Assembly: GCA_016713175.1 (NCBI GenBank)
Contig: JADJPQ010000003.1
Location: forward strand, 558,001 to 622,000
Source of the DNA: Planctomycetota bacterium
Lineage (GTDB): Bacteria; Planctomycetota; UBA1135; UBA2386
Length of the DNA: 64,000 bases
Reading direction: 5' to 3'
The position numbers and the translations under genes were made by a program. Shown here piece after piece: positions 50,764 through 59,800 of this stretch. The notes under the pieces were generated by a model. That model was not told the origin of the DNA, ran no database searches, and saw only the letters and a program-made list of their open reading frames with translations. How positions within the stretch are numbered: position 1 is the first letter of the stretch; each line of letters opens with the position of its first letter.

Positions 50764-52464
50764 TCAGCGGACGACGATGTGGTTCAGGTCCGACGTGGTC
50801 ACGCCGAGCGGCGCGCCCTGGTCGAAGACCAGCCACTGCGCATACAGGTTGGTGCCGATCAGCGAACGCAGCGACGGCACGCCAAACGGGAACGACGCGA
50901 AGCCGGCGCCGCCGGTCGACGGGGTGGCGGTGCCCGCGTAGGTCACCGCGACGTCGTAGAGACCGACGTAGAGCTGCAGGCCGGCGTAGGTGTAACCCTG
51001 GGTCACCGCAACGGTGTCCCAGACCACGAACGTCGGCGCGTTGGCCGGAACGTTCTGCACGGCAATGGTCGCCGACTGGCCGCCGATGACGACCGGTTCG
51101 TGGGCGACGGCTTGCGGCGTGCGACCGGCGGTGCCGGTCATGCCGATGCCCGAACGGGTCGGCGCGGCGTTGTTCAAGCTGCCCAGCCGCGGGCTGTCGA
51201 ACGGCGCCTGGCCGGCGGCGACGCGCGGATCGGTCAACGCATCGAGGAACGCCACCAGATCGGACTTCTGCTGCGCGGTCAGGTTGCGCGGCTGGATCTC
51301 GGTTGCCTGGTTGGTGTGGAAGTCACCGCCGCGGTCATAGAAGTCGACGACCTGTGCCATCGTCGTCAGACCACCGGTGTGGAACCAAGTGCCGTGCAAC
51401 GACGTGTTGCGCAGGCCAGGGGTCCGGAACCGACCCATGTCGGTCTGGTTGGTCGTGATGCCACCGACGCCATTGTCGTCCGCGATCGGACGGATGCCGG
51501 TGTTGTGCGAGTTCGGCACCGGCAACTGGCCGTACATCGTCGTCTGCAGCGGCGTCGGGCCGAATTGGTGCGACGCGTTGCTGATGTCACCGTGGCACTG
51601 CGAGCAGGCCGCGGCGCTGCCATGCCGGCTGTTGAACACGGTCATGCCGCGTTGTGCTTCAGCCGACAGCGTGCCCTGGCCCGCGATCGACTGGTCGAAC
51701 GCGGACTGATCGGAGTTCAGCGTCCGCAGGTAGGTCGCGACCGCCATGATGATGCGCGTGGGCGTCGCCGTCGCGCCAACGCCGTACACCTGCTCGAACA
51801 GCTGGTTGTACGTCGTCGCGCCGCCGATGAAGTTCGCCAAACGCGTCGGGATGTTGCTGGCCAGCGCCAACGGCCGGGCCGTCGCGATCTTGTTGGTCAC
51901 CTCGGTCCAGGTGCGGCCGGTGTGCGCCATCTCGGTCGAGTTGATCGGCGGCGCCGCCACCAGATTCTCGAGCGCCACCGGACCGGTCAGCACGACCTGG
52001 TTGGTGACCGGATCGCGGAATTCGCCGTTGGCGACGCGACCGTCATAGAACAGCGCGGGTTGGTACCCTGCGTTGATGACCGTCGGCGCCTTGCGCCGGG
52101 TAACCTGCGGATCGAGACCGAAGGTGGTCGAGCCGGAATAGTGACCGCTGGCATCACGCACCGGCACGCCGCGCGCGCCGAGGATGTCGTCAGCGGTGTT
52201 CGGGATGCCGTCGGGACCGGGGTGCCGCTGGTTGATCGCGCGCGGATCCACACCGCCGTGCGAGAACTGGTGGCAGGTGCCGCAAGCGACCGAATTGGTC
52301 GACGACATCTGTTCTTCCCAGAACAACGCCATGCCCAGCAGGGCCTTGGGCGTCGTCACCGGGTTGCCGGCGGGGGTCGGTGGGGCTGGGAAGTGGGACT
52401 GCGCCATCGCCGACGCGCCCAACACGGAAGCAACTGCGAGACCGAGCACACGCAAGGGAGTCAT
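50764..52464 (-). CDS. secreted di-haem cytochrome c peroxidase/MauG family protein
   Basis: 566 residues from the ATG at 52464; signal peptide to GASAMAQ. Two haem sites: CGTCH at 61-65, next to FSHGGVDPRAIN, and CSQCH at 287-291. The spacing and phrases such as ALFYDGRV and FRTPGLRNTSLHGTWFHTGG are those of the CcpA/MauG family. Typical members have ~320-400 residues. The extra ~130 residues at the C-terminus carry the recurrent secreted-protein domain (GVPSLRSLIGTNLYAQWLVF). It reduces peroxides or performs oxidative protein modification in the periplasm; which one cannot be told. Confidence 0.9.
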   Translation of the reverse strand: MTPLRVLGLAVASVLGASAMAQSHFPAPPTPAGNPVTTPKALLGMALFWEEQMSSTNSVACGTCHQFSHGGVDPRAINQRHPGPDGIPNTADDILGARGVPVRDASGHYSGSTTFGLDPQVTRRKAPTVINAGYQPALFYDGRVANGEFRDPVTNQVVLTGPVALENLVAAPPINSTEMAHTGRTWTEVTNKIATARPLALASNIPTRLANFIGGATTYNQLFEQVYGVGATATPTRIIMAVATYLRTLNSDQSAFDQSIAGQGTLSAEAQRGMTVFNSRHGSAAACSQCHGDISNASHQFGPTPLQTTMYGQLPVPNSHNTGIRPIADDNGVGGITTNQTDMGRFRTPGLRNTSLHGTWFHTGGLTTMAQVVDFYDRGGDFHTNQATEIQPRNLTAQQKSDLVAFLDALTDPRVAAGQAPFDSPRLGSLNNAAPTRSGIGMTGTAGRTPQAVAHEPVVIGGQSATIAVQNVPANAPTFVVWDTVAVTQGYTYAGLQLYVGLYDVAVTYAGTATPSTGGAGFASFPFGVPSLRSLIGTNLYAQWLVFDQGAPLGVTTSDLNHIVVR

Positions 52465-52640
52465 GAACGAGCTCCTTGGAGGATCCTTGCCAACGGACAG
52501 ATCGGGGGAGAGGGGGGAATGTAGCCACCCTATTGCCAGTTGGGTGACGCAGGCATGACATCGGGTGAAATTCCTCGCCAACGCCGGTTCCAGCGGACGA
52601 CGCGACACAACATGCGAAGTCTCCGGATGCACCGGCTGCC

Positions 52641-53834
52641 ATGAGTTCGTTCAAGACGATGCGTCGCCAGGGAGCCCTCGCCAACCTCGACTTCGCGGTG
52701 GAGGTGCCGACCGATTGGGTCGGGGTGCCGATCCCGGAGGAAGCGACCGACTTCAGCGACGTCCTCGCCTTCGCCCCGATCGGGGTGATGATGGCGCCCT
52801 ATGCCCCGATCGTCTTCTCGGTAGCCGCCCGCCCCGCCTACGATGGCGGAAGTGTTTCCCAGTGGCTGAATTACGTCTCCCGTGAACGACAACTCGACCC
52901 GAGTGCCGGCGAAGAGCAAGCGATCGGGACGCACCAGGGTGTGGGCTGCTGGGGCATGCAGGTCAGCGACGGCACGGTCATGCGTGCGCGCCTGATCTTC
53001 TTCGAGGACGGCGATCGCCTGATCAACGTCAGCTGCATGGCGCCGGACGCCCTTTGGAACAGCGTCGAAGCGACCTTCCTGCACATGCTGAAGACCTTCG
53101 CGTTGGCCACCCCAAAGGGTGCCAAGGTGGCGCTGCACGATGCCGGCTCGCCGCTGGCCGCAAACACGATGGGCGCCGCGGCGGCGGCCGGCTCCACGGC
53201 AACCCACCGGCAGGCAGCCGCGGACGATGACCCGGATCCGCCGAACCCAGCAACGGCTCTGGCCCTCGCGAACGACATGGCCTCCTTCGAAGCCACCCAC
53301 GCCGTCAACGCCCGGATGCAGCAGCTCGGCGCCGGCACGGTGCCGCCAGTCCTCGACTACCACGAACAGGAACGCTGGGCGACGCTCGAGCCCCCGACGC
53401 TGACCGGACGCATGCGCGTGCCGTTCGGCTGGCACGTCATCGACGATGGCAGTCGGATCCTGGTGTTCGACCCGGCGGGCAACACGCAGGTCCAACTGCA
53501 GATGTTGCCGCGGCAGGGCCGGACCGACGACGCGATCTTGCAGCAGAAGGCGACGACCCTGCGCGCAGGCTGGCCGGAACTGTCGGCGCGGCGGCTCCAG
53601 TTCTCAGGCCTCGCGTGCCTCGGCATCCGCAACATCGCGATCGACGGCAGACCGGTCGAGAAGGGCTATGTTCTGCGCTCCGCGCCCGACGACCGGGCCC
53701 TGGAGCTCGAGATCACCGCCAGTCCGGAGCGATTTCCGCGGGCCGCGGATCTGGCTTTGGTGCTGCTCCGCGACCTCGCAATCGCGGGCGAACCGGATCC
53801 GACGGATCAGCCGCAGACCGAACCGGCCTCCTGA
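52641..53834 (+). CDS. hypothetical cytosolic protein with two related halves
   Basis: 397 residues, no signal peptide. The N-terminal half (FAVEVPTDWVGVPIPEEATD ... GCWGMQVSDGTVMRARLIFF) and the C-terminal half (RMRVPFGWHVIDDGSRILVF ... LACLGIRNIAIDGRPVEKGY) follow the same pattern of 'vP-x-x-W ... dg-x-x-l', suggesting an internal duplication joined by an Ala/Pro linker near residues 170-215. This resembles DUF1795/PsbP-like folds that share the 'f-x-v-x-x-P-x-x-W' opening, but that is only a guess. Confidence 0.65.
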   Translation: MSSFKTMRRQGALANLDFAVEVPTDWVGVPIPEEATDFSDVLAFAPIGVMMAPYAPIVFSVAARPAYDGGSVSQWLNYVSRERQLDPSAGEEQAIGTHQGVGCWGMQVSDGTVMRARLIFFEDGDRLINVSCMAPDALWNSVEATFLHMLKTFALATPKGAKVALHDAGSPLAANTMGAAAAAGSTATHRQAAADDDPDPPNPATALALANDMASFEATHAVNARMQQLGAGTVPPVLDYHEQERWATLEPPTLTGRMRVPFGWHVIDDGSRILVFDPAGNTQVQLQMLPRQGRTDDAILQQKATTLRAGWPELSARRLQFSGLACLGIRNIAIDGRPVEKGYVLRSAPDDRALELEITASPERFPRAADLALVLLRDLAIAGEPDPTDQPQTEPAS

Positions 53835-53859
53835 CCGTTCGGCGGACCGGGTTCACGAC

Positions 53860-53970
53860 CGCCAGACCGCCGAGCGTCAGCATCCGCTCGGCAACGCCGT
53901 CGTTGAAGCCATCCAGTTCGGTCGCGAACTGATCGAACAACGGATGCAGGGCGGCGAAATGCGGCCCTTT
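53860..53970 (-). pseudogene. dps: remnant of a dps (ferritin-like DNA-protection) gene
   Basis: 37 codons translate to the core of a Dps protein (KGPHFAALHPLFDQF, FNDGVAERMLTLGGLA). The ferroxidase residues fall at exactly the family spacing: H at codon 9, D at 13, D at 24 and E at 28, equivalent to H43, D47, D58 and E62 of Listeria Dps. Helix A with the first His-Trp, and everything after the GG turn, are missing. The left end merges into the end of the neighbouring plus-strand gene and the right end into the PerR gene stop. It is a decayed gene directly downstream of a PerR-like regulator. Confidence 0.72.
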
Positions 53971-53996
53971 GATGCAACGCCTGACGTCGGCTGGTC

Positions 53997-54413
53997 TCAG
54001 CCCCGGCGGCGCGTGCCTTTCCGCGTCCCGCGGACCACGACCTGGTACTCACGGACGTCGAATTCGGTCAGTTCGTCGATGCGGCCAACGCGCAACGCGG
54101 TCCACGGGATGTCCTGGATGCGCCCGGTGTCGTCGTCGACGAAGTGATGGTGCGGCTCGACCTTCGGGTCGTAGACGATGCGGCCTTCGGCCAGCACCAG
54201 TTCGCGCAGCAGACCCTTCTCGACGAACAGCTCGAGCGTGTTGTAGACCGTCGCCCGCGACACCATCGGGAAGTCCTGTTTGACGGCGTGCCAGACCTGA
54301 TCCGCCGACGGATGGTCTTCGGTCGCCAGCACGTAGCTGGCGATCGCCACGCGCTGGGCCGACGGCCGCACGTCGGCGAGTTCGAGCCGGTTGATGATGC
54401 GCGTGGCGTCCAT
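53997..54413 (-). CDS. PerR-like Fur-family regulator lacking all cysteines
   Basis: 138 residues from the ATG at 54413. The winged helix is SADQVWHAVKQDFPMVSRAT-VYNTLELF. Metal-sensing residues match PerR rather than Fur: H34, D82, H88, H90 and D101 stand at the positions and spacing of Bacillus PerR H37, D85, H91, H93 and D104. The structural zinc site is absent because no cysteine occurs anywhere in the protein. PerR senses peroxide by iron-catalysed histidine oxidation and represses defence genes such as dps and katA; a dps remnant lies immediately downstream. Confidence 0.85.
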   Translation of the reverse strand: MDATRIINRLELADVRPSAQRVAIASYVLATEDHPSADQVWHAVKQDFPMVSRATVYNTLELFVEKGLLRELVLAEGRIVYDPKVEPHHHFVDDDTGRIQDIPWTALRVGRIDELTEFDVREYQVVVRGTRKGTRRRG

Positions 54414-54418
54414 GCCGG

Positions 54419-54433
54419 TTAGACTAGATCTAA
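54419..54433. promoter_or_regulatory. PerR/Fur-box-like palindrome at the start of the regulator gene
   Basis: TTAGACTAGATCTAA has five-base inverted arms (TTAGA/TCTAA). It agrees with the PerR box consensus TTANAATNATTNTAA at nine of twelve defined positions. It begins six bases before the regulator's ATG on the minus strand and sits in the only AT-rich pocket here, so autoregulation is likely. Confidence 0.5.
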
Positions 54434-54489
54434 ATATCGGCATGGTCAACCAGGATCAGCGCAGAATCCCGGTCCGGCCGGGATCGCTG

Positions 54490-54837
54490 TCAGCGACCAC
54501 CCGGACGCTCGGCAGCCGCGGCGCAACCGATGCACCTCGTGGCCCACGGCAGGGCCTCCAGCCGGGCCGGCGCAATCGGCTTGCCGCACGCATCGCAACG
54601 GCCGTAGGTGCCGGCGTCGAGACGCGCCAGGGCATGGTCGATGTGCGACAACTCGACGGTGGCACCATCGTCGAGGCCTTCGAGGATCTCGCGGCCCTCC
54701 AACTCGATCGCCCGTTCGTTCGCGTCGGCCGGCAGCGGCTCGTCGCGGTGGTGCAGATGACGATCGAGGCGGGTCAGGCGCGCCGCGAGCTGCGCGCGCA
54801 GGTTCTCCAATTGGCGACGGGTCTTGTTCGGGTCCAT
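54490..54837 (-). CDS. DksA/TraR-family C4 zinc-finger protein
   Basis: 115 residues from the ATG at 54837. An N-terminal coiled coil (residues 1-50) is followed by ALARLDAGTYGRCDACGKPI and the second pair in RCIGC; cysteines 81, 84, 102 and 105 bind zinc. It binds the RNA polymerase secondary channel in this family and often mediates stringent-type control. It is shorter than E. coli DksA (151) but typical of many non-proteobacterial members. The two acidic tip residues of DksA cannot be assigned with certainty. It diverges from the ferredoxin gene. Confidence 0.88.
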   Translation of the reverse strand: MDPNKTRRQLENLRAQLAARLTRLDRHLHHRDEPLPADANERAIELEGREILEGLDDGATVELSHIDHALARLDAGTYGRCDACGKPIAPARLEALPWATRCIGCAAAAERPGGR

Positions 54838-54970
54838 GGCAATCTCCGAGGGCACTGTCGGCCGCGACCGTTGCCCGCACAGGTGGCCACCCGGCCCACG
54901 TCGGCCGGGCGAATGAGCCCATGGTCTTGTCCAGCGCCGACTCCCGCCCCACCATGCGCGCTGCAAATCC

Positions 54971-55183
54971 GTGAGCCCCGCCATCAAGAAAGTCTGGATC
55001 GAGGAGGGCTGCATCTCCTGCCAGTTGTGCCAGGACATCGCCCCGAAGGTGTTCCTGGTCGAGGGCGACCAGACCTGCGTCGTCAAGGCCGACGCCGGGT
55101 TGCACTTCGGCAAGCTCCATGACGACATCGAACAGGCGGCCCGCGATTGCCCGGTCGAAGTCATCAAGGTCGAGACGACCTGA
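54971..55183 (+). CDS. small single-cluster [4Fe-4S] ferredoxin
   Basis: 70 residues from a GTG. Cluster ligands are C14, C17 and C20 (GCISCQLCQDIAP) and C60 (DCPVEVIKV), the pattern of one-cluster ferredoxins of the Thermotoga/Desulfovibrio kind. The acidic surface suits an electron carrier. No partner reductase is adjacent. Start and size match the family exactly. Confidence 0.9.
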   Translation: MSPAIKKVWIEEGCISCQLCQDIAPKVFLVEGDQTCVVKADAGLHFGKLHDDIEQAARDCPVEVIKVETT

Positions 55184-55207
55184 GCCAGGCTGCGCTACAC
55201 TGGCCGC

Positions 55208-55615
55208 GTGAATGCCACGACTGTCGCGACCCTGCTGCCGCTGCTGCTGCTGGCGGGCGAAGACCCGATCAAGACCAGCTTCGCCGTCCTGGCGTCGTTC
55301 ACCTGGGAGGAAGGCAAGGAACTGCCGGCCGAGGTCAAGGCGCTCGACGAGAAGATCGTCTCGATCTCGGGCTTCATGCAACGCGAAGTGCCGGGCGGCG
55401 CGCCGGTCGGCCAGTTCCTGCTGATCAACGACGCCTGCGGCTGCAACGGCACCCCGAAGCTGAACGAAATCGTGTTCTGCGCCCTGCCGGAAGGCGTGAC
55501 CACCGACATCAAGCCCGGCGTCGTCACGGTGACCGGCAAACTGTATGTCGGCGAACAGAAGGAAGACGACATCGTCATCGCGCTCTACACGCTCGACGTC
55601 GACGAAGTGAAGTAG
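55208..55615 (+). CDS. DUF3299-like secreted protein
   Basis: 135 residues with an N-terminal hydrophobic segment (MNATTVATLLPLLLLAG). The core KIVSISGFMQREV ... QFLLINDACGCNGTPKLNEIV shows the DUF3299 pattern 'v-x-I-x-G-F-m ... F-L-l ... C-x-x-x-x-P ... N-x-(i/v)-V', a periplasmic beta-rich protein of unknown function often found beside metal-handling genes. It begins 25 bases after the ferredoxin gene. Confidence 0.7.
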   Translation: MNATTVATLLPLLLLAGEDPIKTSFAVLASFTWEEGKELPAEVKALDEKIVSISGFMQREVPGGAPVGQFLLINDACGCNGTPKLNEIVFCALPEGVTTDIKPGVVTVTGKLYVGEQKEDDIVIALYTLDVDEVK

Positions 55616-55658
55616 CGGCGGCGCCGCCGACCCGCCGCATGCGGTAGGATCGCGGGCG

Positions 55659-56813
55659 ATGTTCCGTCTGCTGACCGCCGCTTTCGCCGCCTTCGCCGTT
55701 GCCCAGGATCCGCCGCCCGCCCCGACCGATTGGGCCAAGGAAGTCGAGCGCGCGTGCAGCTCGCCGCGCATCGGCCTGCGGATCGCGGCCGGCAAGAAGA
55801 TCGCGACCGCCGCCGGCGCAGCGATTCCGGCGCTGCAGGCCTGGAGCAAGGCCAACGGCGTCAACGCGCTGCCGGTGACGATCGTCGAAGCGTTCGCCGA
55901 CCACGGCGGCAATGACGCCGCGGTACTCGAGCTGCTCGGCGGCTGGGCCCAGGATGTCGAGTTCTACTGGCGCGCGCAGGCGCTGCGCGGCCTGGCACTG
56001 CGTCGCCTGCCGCAGCATCGGCCGTTGTTCGCGCGTTCTGCCAACGACCCGGCGTGGCTGTTCCGCACCTGGGCCCGCATCGGTCTGTGGGTCGATGGCC
56101 AGACGTTGGTCGGCGGCCCGGTGCTCGACGGCCTGCTGGATCCGGATCCCCGCGCGCAGGTCGAGCTCGCGGCCTGGCTGTTCAGCAACGGCGAACCGGC
56201 CGGCGCCGGCATCCTGATGGGTGCGTTGTGTGACGAACGGACGTTCCTCGGCGACCCGTGGGGCCGGCGCCGCTGCCGCAAAGCGCTGACCGCGGTGCAG
56301 ACGAGGATCACCGGCAACCTCGAGTTCGATCCCGACAAGGACACCCGCGAGAACGTCGAATCGCTGTCGCGCATCCACTCCTGGTTCATCGACCGCCTGC
56401 AGACGCGCGTGCCCGAGCCGCTGCCGGTGACCGACACCGGCCGGGCGTTCGTCGGCGGCATCGAAATCGCGAGCTGCCGGCACGGCGATCTGTTCCTGCG
56501 CTGGACCGCGGACGGCTTCGTCTGGCCGGGACTGGAAGAGACCCGCTCGGTGCGCCTGCGCCCGGCAACCTGGCAGAAACTGTGGCAGGAACGGACAGCC
56601 CTGCGCCTGGCCGAACAGGTCGGTGTGGTGGTCTGCGACAAGTTGCGCCTGCGGCTCGACGACCCAGCGGTGCACGCGGCGGTCGCGCCCGCGGCATTGC
56701 CGGCGGCGGCAACGGACTGGCTCAAGCAACTCGCCGCCGCGATCGAAGAAGGCGGAGACCGCGATCTTGCCGAACAGTTGCGCACCCGCCTGCGGCAGTT
56801 TGCGGCGCCCTGA
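55659..56813 (+). CDS. secreted HEAT-like protein of unknown function
   Basis: 384 residues; the signal peptide ends FAAFAVAQ. Helical repeats fill residues ~25-200 (RIAAGKKIATAAGAAIPALQ, WRAQALRGLALRRLPQHRPL, AQVELAAWLFSNGEPAGAGI). A mixed C-terminal region (GRAFVGGIEIASCRHGDLFL) follows that was not recognised. It ends 21 bases before the GlmS-like gene and may share its transcript. Confidence 0.72.
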   Translation: MFRLLTAAFAAFAVAQDPPPAPTDWAKEVERACSSPRIGLRIAAGKKIATAAGAAIPALQAWSKANGVNALPVTIVEAFADHGGNDAAVLELLGGWAQDVEFYWRAQALRGLALRRLPQHRPLFARSANDPAWLFRTWARIGLWVDGQTLVGGPVLDGLLDPDPRAQVELAAWLFSNGEPAGAGILMGALCDERTFLGDPWGRRRCRKALTAVQTRITGNLEFDPDKDTRENVESLSRIHSWFIDRLQTRVPEPLPVTDTGRAFVGGIEIASCRHGDLFLRWTADGFVWPGLEETRSVRLRPATWQKLWQERTALRLAEQVGVVVCDKLRLRLDDPAVHAAVAPAALPAAATDWLKQLAAAIEEGGDRDLAEQLRTRLRQFAAP

Positions 56814-56834
56814 CCCGGAGCATCGAGACCCCCG

Positions 56835-59800
56835 ATGTGTGGCATCATCGCAGTCCTGCGTCGCAACAGTCGCCGGCAACCGCCGGCCGCGACGATCCTC
56901 GACAGCGCCGTCACCGCCGCCGAAACGGCGCTGGCCGGCGAATTCTCGGTGCCGGGAATCGCAGCGGCCGCGGCAGCACTGGCCGGGCTCGACAGCGCCT
57001 TGCGCGGTGTACCGGGTGTGCTGTGCCTGCTCGCTGCCAGGCCGGCGGCGGCAGTGTGTGAACAACGGCTGACGGCGCTGCAACAGCGGCTCCAGGAGTT
57101 CGAACGGTCGCTGGACCAGGGTGCGGCCGAAGCGCCGGACACCACGCTCGAGCAGAAGAACCAGGCACTGATCCGCTGCAAGGATGCGCTGTGGGCCGTG
57201 CTGCGCGATCGGCTGCCGCATGCGACGGCGGTGGCGTCGCTGGCCAACGGCGATGTGCCACACGCTGCCGCCGCGGCGGCGTTCTCGAGCCTGCAGGGTG
57301 CGTTGTCGGCACTGGATCGTCTCGAAGTCCGCGGCCGCGATTCCGCCGGCATCAGCGTGCTGATCAGCGGCGTCGATCCCGAACGGCCGCCGCTGCGCGC
57401 GCTGCTGGCCGGCCGGGCCGAGGATCCGCTGTTCCAGCATCGTTCCGCCCGCGTCGCCGATGGCGTGCTGAACCTGGTCTACAAGCACGCGGCCGAGATC
57501 GGCGAACTCGGCGACAACGTCAAGGCGTTGCGCACGGCGATCCAGCAGGACCCGCTGCTGCAGGCGGCGCTGCGCCAGCCGGACTGCGAGGCGACGGTGC
57601 TCGGGCACACGCGGTGGGCCAGCATCGGCATCATCAGCCAACCCAACGCCCATCCGCTGAACCACGAGGAGACCGGCCGGCTCGGCGGTCCGTACGTGAT
57701 CGGCGCGCTGAATGGCGACGTCGACAACCACAAGGAACTCGAACAGCGGCACGGTCTGCAGATCGCGCCGGAGATCACCACCGATGCCAAGGTGATCCCG
57801 ACGCTGGTGTCGCGGGCGATGACCGACGGCTTGCCGCTGGCCGAGGCGTTCCGTCGCACGGTAGCGACCTTCGAAGGCTCGGTGGCAGTCGCCGCCGCCG
57901 CCACTGGCGAACCGGGCACGCTGGCGCTGGCGCTGCGCGGTTCCGGCCAGGCGCTCTACGTCGGCATCGCCGAGGACACCTTCGTCGTCGCTTCGGAGCC
58001 GTACGGCGTGATCGAGGAGTGCGACCGCTACCTGCGCATGGACGGTGAAACGCCGGGCAACCCGCAGCACGCGAGTGCATCGCGCGGGCAGGTCGTCGTG
58101 CTGACCCGGGCCGAGGCCGGCGAACTCGTCGGCATCCGCCGTCTGGCCTACGACGGCACGCCGTTGCCGCTGCGCCCCGAATCGTTGAGCAAGGCCGCGG
58201 TGACCACGCGCGACATCGATCGCGGCGCGTTCCCGCACTTCCTGGCCAAGGAGATCGCCGAGTCGCCGCGGTCGTTCGAGAAGACGCTGCGCGGCCGCAT
58301 CGTCAAGCACGGCGGCCGGCTGCGGGTCGCGTTGCCACCGCAATCGCTGCCGGCGAACGTGGTGTCGGGCCTGCAGCAGCAGCGTTTCGCGCGCATCTAC
58401 GTGATCGGCCAGGGCACCGCCGCCGTCGCCGGCCAGGCGGCCGCGGCCGCCATCGCGACCGCCCTGGCGCGTACCGCGATCGATGTGCGGGCGATGCCCG
58501 CGACCGAACTGTCCGGGTTCATGCTGCGCGACGACATGCGCGACACGCTGATCGTTGCGATCAGTCAATCGGGGACCACCACCGACACCAACCGCACGGT
58601 CGACCTGGTGCGCGCGCGCGGCTGCCCGGTGCTGGCGATCGTCAATCGCCGCGGCAGCGATCTGACCGACAAGGCCGATGGCGTGCTGTACACCAGCGAC
58701 GGCCGCGACATCGAGATGAGCGTCGCCAGCACCAAGGCGTTCTACGCCCAGTGCGCCGCCGGTCAGTTGCTGGCGCTGGCGCTGGCGCGCGCCGCCGGCC
58801 AGGCCGACGATCGCAGTGAACACGAGCTGTTGCAGGCGCTGCTGGAGTTGCCGCGCGCGATGACGCAGGTGCTGCAGCAGGACGACGCGATCACGGCGAT
58901 CACCGCCAAGCTGGCGCCGCCGCGTCGCTACTGGGCGCTGGTCGGCAACGGCAACAACAAGGTCGCCGCCGAAGAGGTCCGCATCAAGCTGTCGGAACTG
59001 TGCTACAAGTCGATCGCCTGCGACGCGACCGAGGACAAGAAGCACATCGACCTGTCGTCGGAACCGCTGATCCTGGTTTGCGCCGCCGGCCTGACCGGCT
59101 CGACCGCCGACGACGTCGCCAAGGAAGTGGCGATCTACAAGGCACACAAGGCCTGTCCGATCGTGATCGCAACCCAGGGCGAACAGCGCTTTGGCGCCGC
59201 CGCCGCGGTGATCGCGGTGCCCGCAGTGCATCCGGCCCTGGCGTTCATCCTGGCGACCGTGGCCGGCCACCTGTTCGGTTATCGCGCCGCGCTGGCGATC
59301 GATTCCCTGGCAAGGCCGCTGCGCCGCGCGCGCGGCGCGATCGAGGAAGTCGTGTCCGACCCGCTGCTGCGCCGCGAGCCGCTCGAACACCTGCGCGGTC
59401 GGCTGCTGCCGGCATGGCAGGACTTCCGCCGGGATCTGCTCGCCGGCCGTCACGACGGCGCGCTCGAAGCGCGTACCGCCGCCCGCCTGACGTCGCTGTG
59501 CAATTACGCGCTCGGCCTGATGCCGATCGATTCGTTCGCGATCGAGTTCGGCGAGCAGGGCGGGCCCGGCGCGGTGATCGACGCCCTGACCGAGGAACTG
59601 ACCCACGCCATCGACCAGTTGACGCGGCCGGTCGACGCGATCAAGCACCAGGCCAAGACGGTGACCGTCGGCATCTCGCGCGCCGACGAAGCGCTGCTGA
59701 CGGTGCCGCTGGTGCATGCGCTGCTGGCGGCTGGCGCGGTGCGCGACCGGCTGGGTTATCGCGATCTGCGCACGCTGGCCGCACTCGATGCCGCGGTCGT

